From Sipunculus nudus (taxonomy: Eukaryota > Annelida > Sipuncula > Golfingiida > Sipunculidae): a stretch of DNA of 64,000 nucleotides. Both the position numbers and the translations under genes were made by a program. The notes below the pieces were generated by a model. That model made no database searches, was not told the origin of the DNA, and saw only the letters and a list, made by a program, of their open reading frames with translations. The stretch lies in NCBI GenBank assembly GCA_026874595.1, contig CM049306.1, positions 39,680,019-39,744,018 on the forward strand, in the 5' to 3' direction. This document shows positions 45,605 to 59,179 of this stretch, one piece after another. Position 1 is the first letter of the stretch; each line of letters begins with the position of its first letter.

Positions 45605-47577
45605 CAGCCTCTGAAGCCCTGACAGCCGAACTCCCTCTATTTGTTATGGGAGCCGTTGGAGCTCGGAAACATCTACTAAATTAATTAGAATATGGACCCC
45701 TTCAGCTATGGATATTTTAAAAGCTAAAATTATACAAATCACCTAACTATACTATAAATGTAGGTGGCAAATTTCAAATTGAACAACCGAACTAAGACTA
45801 AGTCAGAGAAATGTTGCACCCCAGAATTCTGGTAGCTTTATTTCTGATTAAAATATATTATTATGAGCCATAAAGATATTTCCATTAGTTGAATCACTTG
45901 AAAACATCTTCTTTTTGCATCATATTACAATTTAGCTATTGTTGATATGAATCACCAGCATGGCACTCTAAGAAATTTGACGACATAAGTGTAAAAATAA
46001 AAAAATGCCAGGATTCATATAATATGTATATAGATGCGCAGCACAGTTGTAAAACATTACAAATAAACAAAATTGTAATATTTCCAAAAACAAATTTAAT
46101 TAATAAATAAACTGAGATGACGAGTTGCTGAAGAATGCTTGCTGTAGAATGGTTGCAATACAAATTCTCTCTCGATTTGGTATTTCTTAATTTGTGTACT
46201 GTGATTATTTTTTTGGGGGTTCCCTATGGAGAATTTATTGCTTATCAATGTATGAAGGAAAAAAGGCAAATGCATATAGGTAAAATAATAAAATTAAATC
46301 ACCTATAGACCAGCCAAAAATTACTGTGCTCTTTTGAAGTCATCCGATAATTAATTGTTTGTTTTTGTGCGGATGGACGGTCATAATAGCAGACAGGTCG
46401 ATATAGACAGAACGTAAAGGTCAATGTATAAGTAAGTGTTTACGTATGGTTCAAATGCATACAGCAGTTACTGCAAAATTCATGTACGGGGGCTGGGCTA
46501 GGCGCCCCTTCTAATAAAATTTGGCGAGATAAATAGCATTGTATCTCTGGGGACCACATCATATATGTGGCTAAATTATCAAGGTTGTTCTTGCAAACCC
46601 GGTATAGCATAAATAAAACATGGCCTTAAACAGTCTGAGTACGTGTCTTATGGTCAGTCATTAGATTTAATACTTGGCCAGAATAAATAAGAATGTCATG
46701 TGACTGGACACAGAACTTCTGCGGTAAATTAAAAAGTCCTCTATCATGATTTATAATTTCCTGATGCAACATTACCTAAATTGTTTTAAGGTTATTTCTT
46801 TGTCCATTTTATCAGTTTCTATACTTTAAATACTTTACATACTTAATATGACGTGTCTTCCGTTGAATTTGGACACTGCCCATGCGTACAAGATTATAAT
46901 GTACAATACCGTCTTGTCCGTCTCTTGTTAGACCTGTGAGAAACAGCGATACTTATATGTAATCAGCGGCGTATCTAGACTCATTGCCGCCCTGGGCGGT
47001 CATAGAAATTGCCTCCCCTCTTACAAAGCATCACAAAACTGGTAAACATATAGAAACATGTCACGTCAAATTTCCTTGTTATAGGCTTTAAGTTCGTAAC
47101 AACGCCATTAAATTAATGAATTAATTAGCAGGGAATTCCTTCGCTACCCATTAAAGAGGAGTCATCTCTTTGCTAATGTATATCAAAAGATCTCTCTAAT
47201 TTCAATCAAGTATATTTCATTGTTTAGTGCACAGAAAAGAATAAATTGTAACTAGAACAAAACTTATACTGTATGATACACATGCAATGTGGTAACTTAT
47301 TTTTTCATGTAAACTAGATTTATCATTATTTTAAACTCAGCATGGAAAAACTTCATTTGGTGATAGCTATTCAATTCTCAACGCATATAAATTCCAAATT
47401 TCTAGTTTCATTTTGCTTTTCAGTTACATTTTTTTTTCAAATAAAAATTTGGTTTGCAGAAGAATGACATTTTTGAGAAGAAATTGAATTTGGTGGGTTA
47501 GTTTTTTTTTTTAGAAAACCAGCTGAAAGTCCGGAAAAGTCAGGGAAAGTAATGCTAACAAAACGTTTGCTGATCGG

Positions 47578-47752
47578 GCATTTTCAACATGTGGACCTTC
47601 TCTTTGGAATAAACTTCCTAATGATGTTAAATTCAGCGAAAATATTGACGAATTTAAAGAAAATTGAAAAAGTATATTTCTTGACTAAGTTTTTATTAAA
47701 TTTTAACTCTTGTGTAATATTATATATATTAGAACTGTTTTAAAGCGCCACT
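47578..47752 (+). pseudogene. 3' fragment of a non-LTR retrotransposon (LINE) ORF2
   Basis: A frame of about 29 codons (47578-47667) reads FSTCGPSLWNKLPNDV followed by an EFKENL-like segment. This is the well-known C-terminal signature of CR1/L2/Rex-type reverse transcriptase proteins (RAFS...LWN.LP). A stop and frame loss follow. The downstream AAAGCGCCACTGATTATATA stretch resembles such a LINE 3' tail, which runs into the (AT)n tract. Confidence 0.65.
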
Positions 47753-47753
47753 G

Positions 47754-47808
<55 letters not shown>
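47753..47808. repeat. (AT)n microsatellite, left part
   Basis: AT dinucleotide tract immediately downstream of the LINE fragment and immediately upstream of the solo LTR. Confidence 0.95.
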
Positions 47809-47810
<2 letters not shown>

Positions 47811-48572
47811 TACAGGTGCCTTTTTATTGTGCGACACGGGCGTAACTCGTGTTGTAGCGCTCTTGCCTGGCCGCGTGCTGCACTCTCAGTTTAATCCATA
47901 CTGGGTGAACTCTCGTTGTCATGCTAGCTTGGGGATTTCTCGCCTGGCAGAGCCGGGGCGAGCTCACGTGTGAATCCTAATATATGGAGACACGGCATTT
48001 GTTGTTCTGGTATGTTCTATGAACATATGTACTGTGTTAGATTCTTTCGAATGTTCGAGAAGTTGAAAATTCTCGGCTTGAGGTGAAAAGTTATATAAAG
48101 GGGCTGTGTTTTAGAGCCGGGAGAGAGGAGAGAGGAAGCGTGTTTAGATTTTCTTCAGATTTTCTCCTGGATTTTGTGACGGGTCTTGTTTGGTCTTCAG
48201 TTTGCTTTCTGGATTGTTACAAGAGCTTTACATTGGACTGTTATTCTTCGAGAGTATACATGTTATAGAACTTGTCGCTGTGGCGGTGGTGGTATCCAGG
48301 TATTGTGCACTTTGTTTATTAGGCTGTGTGATTATATTGATTTGATGTTATACTGTTATTGTACTGTGTAATTGTATTGATTTAGTGTACTCTAATGTTA
48401 GGGTTGTTTTAAGAATAAATTATAGTTATTTTTTAACAAAAAAACACTGACTTCTTTATTCATTCTCCTAGAAATTTCACGCTGCCTAGTGTTACAGAAT
48501 CTGATTTTTTTTATCTCCATTACAAAATTTGTGTTCATCACGCATACGTGATCTGTTTCTATTAGGTTCTTT

Positions 48573-48576
<4 letters not shown>
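47809..48576 (+). mobile_element. Solo LTR of the same gypsy family, diverged
   Basis: It begins at TTACAGGTGCC (initial TG not intact) and ends TTAACA. Segments match the LTRs at 32702 and 38323, including CGACACGGGCGTAACTCGTG, ATATAAAGGGGCTG, ACACTGACTTCTTTATTCAT and CACGCATACGTGATCTG. The part at about 47850-48020 differs clearly, so it is another subfamily. No internal region is present, as expected from LTR-LTR recombination. (AT)n flanks it on both sides. Confidence 0.8.

Positions 48577-48618
<42 letters not shown>
48577..48618. repeat. (AT)n microsatellite, right part
   Basis: AT tract immediately after the solo LTR. With 47753-47808 it formed one longer array before the insertion. 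Confidence 0.9.
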
Positions 48619-48621
<3 letters not shown>

Positions 48622-51600
48622 AGCAGGCGCAATATTAAAGGTATAAAGTTTAAGTTTAAAAGTCAGAGATTTTTTTTCTGAGTTGACTGCTAGCAACCCT
48701 GTGCGTAACTCAAAACACACACTGTTTGATAAAAAAATACAAGATTACGTCTTATTTAACGTGTAATCATTGCATATCTACATGATTTTATTGATATGGT
48801 GATTAAAACAAGGGAACCGTGGGTCATAGTGCTCAGCTGAAGTTGATCTTGAAGGTAAAATTCTAAAACCTTTGTTAAATTAAATCCAAATACGATGTTC
48901 ATACGATTTTTTTAAATTATATATTAGTTGTATAGAGTTGGAATTTAACTTACGTCCCCAGTCCTCAGATGCAAGGACTTTTTGGTAGGGGAGGAGGGGT
49001 TTGGTGGCGCTGAATATTGGGAGTTTCAACATCTCTGCATATACATATAGGATATGAAATTTAATTAAACATTTCGTACAGAAAAAACAGTAAGGCATAA
49101 TTACTGAATATTTAGAAATGGACAGACGGACAGTTAGACAAACAAGGCTGATCACTTTATTTTCCATTCTATTTAGGCAGGAAAATAAAGTAACAAAAGT
49201 TTGCATTATTAAGATGCTCACTTTTTATTTATCATTTATTTAAGTTTATGATATTCATACATTTGCAATATAACGTTTATATCTGGTGTATATATGTTAA
49301 AGTCAATTCAAAATAATAAATATCATCATCATTTATCACCAATTTTGCTCATATAACATCACATTATGCTCACTGAAGGATTTAATCTTATTTCGAATCA
49401 TAACTTGATTTAAATTATTCAAAAGGAAATTAGTTTCTTTAAAAGTGCCCCAATACCACAACATGGCATCTTGTAGATTACATTGGGGATAAAACAGTTT
49501 TGGAAATACAAGTCAAACAATAACAACTATTCCATTACACTTGATGTATATTGCTCTGGGGCTGGATTACAAAATTTTGATCTAATTTATTTCATATAAT
49601 TAGATTTTTATTAAATAGTTTTATCCTTGAAAAAATCATCAACTTTACAGTTACCATGTTAGGACAGAAAATGTTTTTCTTGCTATGGTACCTAATTAAT
49701 GTTTCGGTACATAGCTTTTACAAAAAATGTAATATTGACCTAATTTTGGCCCGTTCATAGGAAATATATAACGGAAATTTATGAATGTTTATAAATATGA
49801 ACAAACACAGATGAGTGGTTTCGATATTAAGCAGTCATTAAGTGTAAAAACAGGTTTTTCCTTAATTTTCGAAGGACCGAAGTGGCATTAGCCCAATTTG
49901 GGGCTTGGTAGGCGAAGTAAGAGTACTTATGGACATGTAACTGTATGTCAATTTTGGATTTTTGAACCAGCGTTTGAACTCTGATGTATGGCAAAATAAA
50001 AGGTATTTTCTGCCTTGTCAAATTTGATGATTTTTAAACTCCCCCCCCCCCCCACACACACAATTGCTTAGGACTTTTTTCTGATATTAAGGCCATATTT
50101 AGGAATCAAAATCAGGTGATTTTGCTTTTGTTGCAAAAACGCGTAATTTCATGATTTATATGTGGGCAGTGCATGTTTAATGTTTTCAGATAAAAAAATC
50201 CAATGTTTGGACTTTTCATTTTCAATTGCAATATTCTCAAAGTTAATTTTCATTTTAGAATAAAAAGATTATGTTTCTGCACTTTGCGAGGTTTTATTTG
50301 TGAACTTATTATTATTTGTTCAATAAAGTATTTGAATAAATTTCCCGTTATTATATCAATGAAATATATATCTTATATATTAACTTGAAATGATTTGTCA
50401 CAACATACAACAATTGTCTGAAGGTAGAAGATCATTAAATAGTTCATAACAGCAAGACGAAAATATCTTTATTTCAGTTTGGAACGCTAAGAGTGATAAT
50501 GACACTTGATACGTATTATGAATGTGACGTAGCTCCCGGGGAATTCATCCCGCCATACATTTATAATAGATTTATATTTGAAATGCGACCTTAAGGATAA
50601 AATAACTTCTACATAGGTTTGGGTGAAAGATTGTTATAACAGACATTCTAAGCTGTTCTATTGGGAATAAACTATCCTTTTCATTCATTTTTAACCAAAA
50701 AGGAGAAAAATATACAATAACTTTTCATTTATTTAGACTGTCATTCCAATTTTTCTTCCTGAAAACATGTTTATCTTTGAGAAATGAGAATCGGAGAGAA
50801 ATAGTATTTAGGGTTTGTTCGATTGAAATATTACATTATGCTAGTATCACATGCATTTGTCGCCTTTCAAGGGGTAAGGTATTCCTGCATCACAGCTCAG
50901 ATCTATATTTTATGACTGACGTGTTAGGTTGGGATGCAGATTGACAAAAATTGTATGTCCCTTAACATTACCAACTGCTCATCTATATAGTGATCAGAAC
51001 CCGGGAAATAGGTTATAGGGTTTAGGTAAATGGACACCCCCGAACTTAAATATTGTCCACATATAATCTGAAAGCAACAAGTTTGCAAAAGCTTTGCCTG
51101 TCTGCTACGGTTACTTGGCTGTCAATTTACAAGTACCCAGGGATATATCGGAACCTCCTGGATATTTAGTTGTTGTAATTATGAAAACTGGTCATCCATC
51201 TGTTACAGACCAAACAGAATAATAAGAAATACAAATATTTAAAATAATTGCTTTGATCTAAGAAACATCAACTGATTTCCACGCTTGTATTTTGTTCTTA
51301 TATTGATTGTCATTCAACTCTCAAAGTTTTTCCTGACTATAGGGGCGTTCCCACTTCCAAGAATTAGATCTCCGCTGCGTTACGAATTGGACATTTGTTT
51401 GGCTTCTGGGATCTTTGTCGGAGTTCGTGAAGCGCTTCTGTGTCATTCGTACCACTATTGGCGTAGCGTGAGTGAACGTGGCCATCGATTTTTATTTTTG
51501 AACCGACACAAAAATTTTCTGATACGAATTGTCAAATTTCATAGGTCATATGTAAATTTTCGTAGCCCGTGGTAGATACTTCGTGGCAGATTGTAATCTT

Positions 51601-53959
51601 TTCGTAAACTATTCATTATACGTCTGGACAAATTGTGACACCGTGTCGGCAATAAACCAATAAGTATCGCTACGTAAACGCCACGAACTAGATGTACTAT
51701 GAATTTTTAAGAACTGGCTACTATACAGCAAAGAGAGACCTAGTCACTACCTTAGAATAATTCCGGAATAGCTCATTAAAAGGCACTGCAAATTAACGCA
51801 AAGTACCAACGCTCAAACAAGAAGTACATACGATTCAGTAATGATGTATTGCGAAGGTTCTACGTTACAGCTACAAAACTTCTACCAAGTGTAAAGAAAT
51901 AAAAACTTTAATAACAAATAAGAGCACACGTTTCAGAAACGCTTTGCGAACATTGAAAACCCGGTGCTTTTAGTTTAAAGTTTGAATTAAATTTCTGGTG
52001 TGCACAAGCCATTTTGCAGATAACCACTGGACACCGTCACTTAGAGGTGCTTGGCGCTCGACGGTGGCCTGAATAAATGGTCAGGCCACACGAGGGCATG
52101 AGGTTGGACTTTATCTGCATTCACTTATATTTGGCCTATATTCTTAGGTTCATACGTGCATTTGTCAATACTCCTTGATGAAGCTCCTGAAACGAGAAAA
52201 CATGCTGCATGGGTGCACACCCGAAATGCCTATTCCCAAAATGCCCTGAACATTTCATGAGATTTCGTCTTTGTGGACAAACACGCACAGAAGCACACAC
52301 GCAACACAAACACCAACACACACCCTTGCTTTCACAGGGCCGTCTTAATACCATCACGAGCCCCTTGGCAAAAAAACATAGGCTGCCCCCCCCCCCCCCC
52401 CCCCCCCCACAAACAACTAATCGGACACTGCTCAAAGTATACAGGTGAACTCATGATCCCAACCAATATTATACCCCCATTCTAGGCACTTTTGTGCGAC
52501 TGTTTCAAAAATTTAAAGACCAGTTCAGGCTGAAAAATACCTTAAAGTTCTCAATACATATCACATTTGAAGCACAAAGAGGAATATTCAGTTAGTAGTA
52601 CAATTTTTATGGCTGGTATAGGTACACCGTACACGGTGACACCGTGAGTCCGCAGTCCTCACATAATTTAGTCTGGTAGAAATTACACTTTAATATACCG
52701 ATCAAAAATTTTTATATAAAATGTTAACCAATTTAATAGCAGGTATAATACACCAGCCCATCCCCTGATGATTAAAGAGTAATTTCTAAATCAACATTTG
52801 GGCCCTTGGCCAAGTGCCCGGTGTGCTGATACGGCCCTGCACTCGAACACACACACACCTCACGGGACTCGCGCACAGATGATGGGGCATTCACACACAA
52901 TCACTCCGGACTTTAACTCGCCGGTCAGTATATATTTTAAAAATGCATGCATGTAAATGTGACCCAACATTTGTATATGTGGAAGCATATGAGCATTGTC
53001 TGTGGTAGTATGAAAATTAAAGTATTGGTATAGAATTGGTATTGAAAAGGAAATTTTTTAAAAATAGATAAAATTATACTCTGGGTTTACAGAACCATGA
53101 TCTCTGGTACATCCATGAAAACATGGGCTCGTCTGGCACTTACACACTCAGTATGCCACCTTAACACACTCAGCATAGGACATTCACACCTACACTCGGT
53201 ATATCATATTTTAATATTCTACTATGACGGGCAAAATGTGAATGTCCCATGACCAGCATGTGAACGTCATATGAGCAGGCGTAAATATCCTGTGGGCAGT
53301 TAATATCCTATTGTATAAGCTCGTCAATATTTTGCCAGTGAAACAACATAAAATGTATTAGAGTTTAACTCCAAGTGGTGAAAACCTCTTTCACTCCTCA
53401 TTTATATAGTTTGTCCCAAAATATAGTGCTGTTTAAAGCGTTATGAAGCGTAGCAGTTTAATTTGAAAAAATCGCAAGAATGCTTACTGAGGCGTAGCTA
53501 GTCGTATGCGTTCGGCCGAATGCTCCATGTTGTTCGTAGCAGAAGTTCGGTGGTTCCTTGTAATTCGTTGTAACTAGCAGCTCCTACGACAAAAACTGCA
53601 GATTTATTGTGACTAAATCGTAATAGCTGTGTAATGTTTCATAACTGATTCGAAGCAACATCGTCGGATTTCTTATATTAGTGGCTAATTCCAAGTCATG
53701 TCATCAGGGCCAAATCGCGCGGATTCTCGTGACCTCCGATAACTTTTCTGTGTGTAGCGCATCGGGAGATCAATTTGTGGAAACGGAAACGCCCTTTTAT
53801 CTGTTAGTTTCTATTGCAATCAACTGAATCAAGTCTACTATCGCTGGTTTAATAAACATTGACCGGATGATGTCACATTTTGTTTATTGAATTTGGTCAG
53901 AGGAATCCTGGTGATGACCCAGTATTTGAAATTTACAAAGTCAAAGTCTCTTAGTCATG

Positions 53960-53964
<5 letters not shown>

Positions 53965-54019
<55 letters not shown>
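53965..54019. repeat. (AT)n microsatellite
   Basis: About 55 bp of AT dinucleotides in intron 1 of gene 2. Confidence 0.95.
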
Positions 54020-54024
<5 letters not shown>

Positions 54025-54100
54025 CAGTATGCTATATATCAGATGAAACAAGACAGCAGGCATTAAGCAACAATAATGAAAAAGAAGACCAACAACGGAA

Positions 54101-54128
54101 AGACAGACAGACAGACAGACAGACAGAC
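54101..54128 (+). repeat. (AGAC)n microsatellite
   Basis: Seven tandem AGAC units. Confidence 0.95.
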
Positions 54129-56570
54129 CGTTATAAATTTAAAGATAAACTTTCATGACAGTGATATCTCTGATTCTTATTCGAATTGAATCGTCAAAGT
54201 ATGTAAAATTCAAACTCGAATAAAATATTAATGTTCAATGATATTTTTTTTTCAGCAGTTTTATTTTTACAGTTGCTTGTAACATCAACACTATCGATAT
54301 TTGTTCTTAATACATTGTTGTTAATACAATCAGGAAAGCAGGTCTAGAAAGAATTTCTTTGAAAACAAATTAAGGGAACTCGGTCCGTGCCAAACAGGCT
54401 GCTTGTAGCTCGCAGCATCAAGCAGAAGTAGAGATACCTTCAGCCTGACTTAGTACTGGTCGGGGTTTCTTATGGCTGCCAGCTGGCTTCAGGTGATAAG
54501 CATCCTGGCATTAGAAGAACAGTCTGAAGACAGTGGCCTTTGTGGTTGTGAGTGATAAAACAAATGTCAGACATCAAATACTGTCAACACGTACACAACA
54601 CAGTGCTTACCTACGAACTAACCTTCTTTGTACCTGGCCCCCGGGATGACGTACATTGCTACGCGGCTTTTTGTTATCTTTTTGTTCCATACATACGTAT
54701 GATGCCCTTATGACCTACAAATGGTAATGCCAGATCTCCAATGTTGCTTTGGTGTATATTGAGGCCAGAAAATGATGTTCTCTATTCGACTCACTCCACA
54801 GAATGATTAGGAAAGATTGGTATGCCTATAAATCACAATAAATTCCACCAGTAGTACTGTTATCCTTATCCGCGCTTTAAAATTATACATTAAGTGAAAA
54901 TCGAAATATTTTGTACGAGTGTAAAGAGAGTTAAGGAAGATTTTTGTGCATCCGCATTTTCGATTCACAAAAAATTTTTGTGTATGTGACGGACATATAA
55001 ATGTAAGCTAATTCTCAGTTATAATATATTATAATATAATATATTTAAAATAACTGAAAGGAAAAAAAATTATTGAAATTTATATTTCATAATACTTGTT
55101 TCTCGTCATAACAAAATGCAAAAGTAATAACCGATATAAAATTCCTAAAAAGAATACTTTGTTAGGAACTCTAAATAACGAATCCGTTAACATATATATC
55201 ATCAAATTATTTTTCCTTTTTTTTCATTGGATATGCTATGGCTGTTACAATATACAGCATTCGTCCATTTGTATTAGATCTTCGGCTACCCATCCCAGTA
55301 GGATAACGTTCCATTACATCCAAAGACTAGCCAGGCTGGTTGCTTCAGGTCCCGCGCGGGCATCATGGAACTGGTGGTCAACCAGCCTGAAGCCGAGACA
55401 AAACATTCTAATGACTTGACCCCAACTGAACCTGGTGCTTCGAGTTTTACTGTTAAGTTCAATGCATAAGGTTAGTTTTGTGTTTAGTCTCCGGTTACGT
55501 GCACAGTTTCGTACGTTTTATTAAATTAACCTACCGTGGTTAAACACTACATTTCAGTCAGTCAATACAATGCTCAAAATCCGTGAAAGAATGTTTATTA
55601 TAAAGTCTTTTCTATATGAGAATATATATAAATACCCGTTTTAGGTTGTCAGAGGGTACTGCTATAGGTGACACTAAAGGTCGTCATCGACCGGAATAAA
55701 CTATTTATTTAATATTTTTCTGAGTCGTGTGCCGGTTCACCATCCACTTAAAACCATGTGGTGTTGTTGAGATTCTAAATTGGGACTTTTTCCTGAGCAT
55801 TCCTGTTTATGTGGCTAAAATATCTGCAATGACTTCCAAAACCGCAGACACCTTATTTTCCCACTTAAACATTTAATTAATCCCATATATCGGCCACTCT
55901 GACATATGTAAAATATTTCCTGCGGTCCGGACACTGGCGAATAGGCATGGTCCAGGTGAAGGTTCAGGGTTTATTGTTTAAATTGCAGTAATAATAACAA
56001 CAACAAAAAGGCAATATTTCACTTTCAACCATGATTTGCGCAATTTTTTTCCAATAAAAAATAATTATATACGGGGTATTCTTACATTAACAATGAAAAA
56101 ATTGCCTACGAAATAATTGTCCTGTTGGGGCTTCATGCAAAACAAAATATGTAACAGAAAGCAAATGTAATAAATTGTGGAATTTTGATTTTGAAATATT
56201 AGATTATTAACACTCTGTCAATCAAACAAGCATTAACTCTGTGTTCCACTGACCCTCGGAGCATTAACGATGATATAATCAACAAATATTATTTACGTGA
56301 CAAGTACTCAGCTGTTCATGCGACCCGATCGCGTTTTTAATGATGACGCCAATGTCAGGAAAGTTTTATCTAAAGCCAGAGTGAACCATCAGCCGGTAGA
56401 AGCCGAAACAAGGTCGATATTTTGAACTTTGAGGGCAAGCATGAGTTCACTTCAAACACAATCGATTTGCTCCCTAGACTTATAACGCCATATACTGGTC
56501 CAGATAAAGGTTTCTAAGGTTGATTCCCCAATAATGCGCCCGGTCGCACCGCATTACGCTTCAAGTCGCC

Positions 56571-56584
56571 GTTACCATGGAAGC
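56571..56584. promoter_or_regulatory. X-box-like site
   Basis: GTTACCATGGAAGC differs from a full X-box by one base in the right half. It lies in a GC-richer patch (56520-56760) of intron 1 of gene 2. Confidence 0.2.
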
Positions 56585-57060
56585 CTGCAAGGGTCGTCAC
56601 ATAAGATGGCATGTGACAAATCGGAACGTTGAGTCGGACTGATTCTTGGATAGTTTTCTGACCCTTGTGCTTCGGGCCTGCTGCCAGAAATACAGACAAA
56701 GTCGACCAGGGCCATTACAGTCCCGGCTTTGCTGCGGAGCAACCGCCCCGTGGGGGTCATAAAACAAACAATTCGTTCTACATGTTTACAGGCCGGACTT
56801 GGATTCCGTGGCTCGTCGTGTGTAAGTTGAAAGAAAGGAAACCGAAAATTGTCCACAATTTAACGATGAAGCTAAGGCACACGAACACACACACACAAGT
56901 TTGTAGCACATGTACATGCACGTACACACACATTCATGTATGCCTGCATAAAAATATATTAATATCAATAAATAAAACTGGTTTGATTTTTCTAACGGAA
57001 CACTAGGACCTGGACTCGCTACCTATATCAATTTGAATTAATGATCATTCACGGATAATA

Positions 57061-57081
57061 CTGAAGAACTGTCTATGCATG
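57061..57081 (+). repeat. 28-bp minisatellite, left remnant
   Basis: One unit, GAACTGTCTATGCATG, abuts the CACTG element and matches the units on its other side at 58664-58775. Confidence 0.6.
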
Positions 57082-58658
57082 CACTGCAAAAAGTGCCCGT
57101 TCGCTCATGTTTCAAATTAACTATTACACGCATCAAGTGAACAATCATGGTTTGTGAGTCACATATGTGTTAAACATGTGTCATTGCAAAGTCATTAATG
57201 AACAGCAGTTGAACCACCTGAACATGTCTGAGACGTGTTTAACATTTTGTTCATTTTTACTTTGTTTGAAGGCGTGATATTTTCTCTTTTCTGCTTAATA
57301 TTTCGAGACCTTTTACTTTTAAACTGGCGGTTAAAATGGAGTATAATAAAGATAAGCACAGCAGGTCATCTGATCAGAATGGCAGTACAAATTGCAACAG
57401 TTGGCTTAATGATTTGTGAAACAAACAACGCCGATAAATGTCTAGAACGGAAAGGTATATTATCTGAAAGCCCTTAAGTCTTATTGATAACTAGCTTCAC
57501 TGTCTCTGTATTGTTTTCTCTGTGTAATGTTAAGTACGGAAGAGACATAAAGGCCACTCATAAAATAAAGTAATATGATTATTTGGCACACCCACTGGGC
57601 ACACATACACACACACGCACATATATATATCTATATGTATTTATGTGTATATTTCACCTATTGTAGAATACATTGAATTTATTTCAATTTATGAATGGTA
57701 AAATTAGAAGTTAAGTTAATATTGTCATTTTTCTTCTTCTAATAATATAAAATAATGGATAGAATTTCTAACATTATGAGATATTTGAGAGTAAGAACAT
57801 AGGATTGTCATCTGTACTCGGCTCCAGCCTGGCTATTAGTTGAAATACATGTAATAGAAAGAATAACATTTACACTATTGATATGCTTAATAAAATGTTT
57901 ACTTGTGAGTTACAATTTTATAACAATGTTATTTATATATATTATATATATAGTAGTTTTTCAATCACTGGCTTCCATCATTTTTAATATATTCAACTTT
58001 GTTGCAAAATAAGCTTCATATAACATTCAGGTTAAAAGGAAGAATTCTGTGTTCTTCAGTTTTTGTTGTTCAAAATAAAAAAAAATGGTTTTACTAGTTA
58101 AAAATCATAATATGCATTTATTATCTTCTTAATGTTTCAGTTTCATGTTTTAAATACTCAAGGTAGGCCTATATGCAAATAGGTTAATGTGTCATTCTGT
58201 AATGGTTGTTATATGTAAGTTGTGAAATTGTTACATTATAGAGACAAACGTTAAGCACGCTAAAAGTGTAAGATTCTTAAACACACTTTTGAATATTTGA
58301 AACATGTGGAAGCTGAAACGTGCTTAGAAATACGAAACACATTTTAAAAAATGGGACAAAAACATTTAATACTTTTTACAAATTACACGCTGAAACTGGT
58401 GACCGTTTATTTGAGACATGCCAGGATTCATGTCCATAAGACACGTGTTTCAGGTTAAGGCATGTTAATACTGAATCATGAATTCACTTGAAACATGTTG
58501 CAAAATATGTTAACATTATCCGTCCCTGAAATATGTTTCAAATTGAAACGTGAAAGCATAGATTTAAAATACACTTTGTTTTGAAACCTTAAGACGTGTT
58601 AAAAATGGGACAAAATGGCGTTTTAATTTGAACTATGAAACGTGTTTCTTTTAGAGTG
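57082..58658. mobile_element. CACTG-type DNA transposon remnant (CACTA/EnSpm-like), non-coding
   Basis: The left end CACTGCAAAAAGTGCCCGTT and the right end (reverse complement CACTCTAAAAGAAACACGTT) are imperfect inverted repeats, with similarity continuing to TTCAAATTAA about 35 bp inside. Subterminal GAAACACGT/ACGTGTTTC motifs recur, like the subterminal repeats of CACTA elements. No transposase frame is visible. The target duplication is not clear, so the superfamily call is tentative. Confidence 0.5.
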
Positions 58659-58663
58659 TTGGT

Positions 58664-58775
58664 TTTGTATTGATGAACTGTTCATGCATGGGTAGTATTG
58701 AATAACTGTCCATTCATTGATTAGTATATAAACTGTCCATGCATGGAAAGTTTTGATGAACTGTCCATTTCCTAA
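58664..58775 (+). repeat. 28-bp minisatellite, four units
   Basis: AACTGT(T/C)CAT units at 58676, 58704, 58731 and 58759 give periods of 28, 27 and 28 bp. Confidence 0.75.
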
Positions 58776-59127
58776 CACTGTATATTTAATTTTACTTGTA
58801 AAGTTAAAAAACTGAATTGCAATATAAAGTATAATATATAACTATTAAGCCGATCTTTCTTACCACAATAGTGTTATGCTGCACACCCCCACATATCCCC
58901 CAACCCCCAAGCCAATTGAGATTGACGCTGTTGTTGATACAGAAAATGGATGCTGCTATATAAATTTAGGCCTCGAAAGAAACCAAAAGTTCATTTAATG
59001 TCCCAGTCACATATTAAGTCATACATTTGGGAAAAAACGGTCAGTCATTTCAGGACATGGTTGCGACAATGTGGGTTTCCATGCTCTCGTGCATTTATAA
59101 GTTGAAAGAAAGCAAAGTACAGTTAAT

Positions 59128-59129
<2 letters not shown>

Positions 59130-59177
<48 letters not shown>
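59130..59177. repeat. (AT)n microsatellite
   Basis: About 48 bp of AT dinucleotides. Confidence 0.95.

Positions 59178-59179
<2 letters not shown>

Noticed and set aside
47552-47743. 63-codon plus-strand protein
   Set aside because: The LINE signature FSTCGPSLWNKLP is in another frame of the same stretch, so this frame is a shadow.
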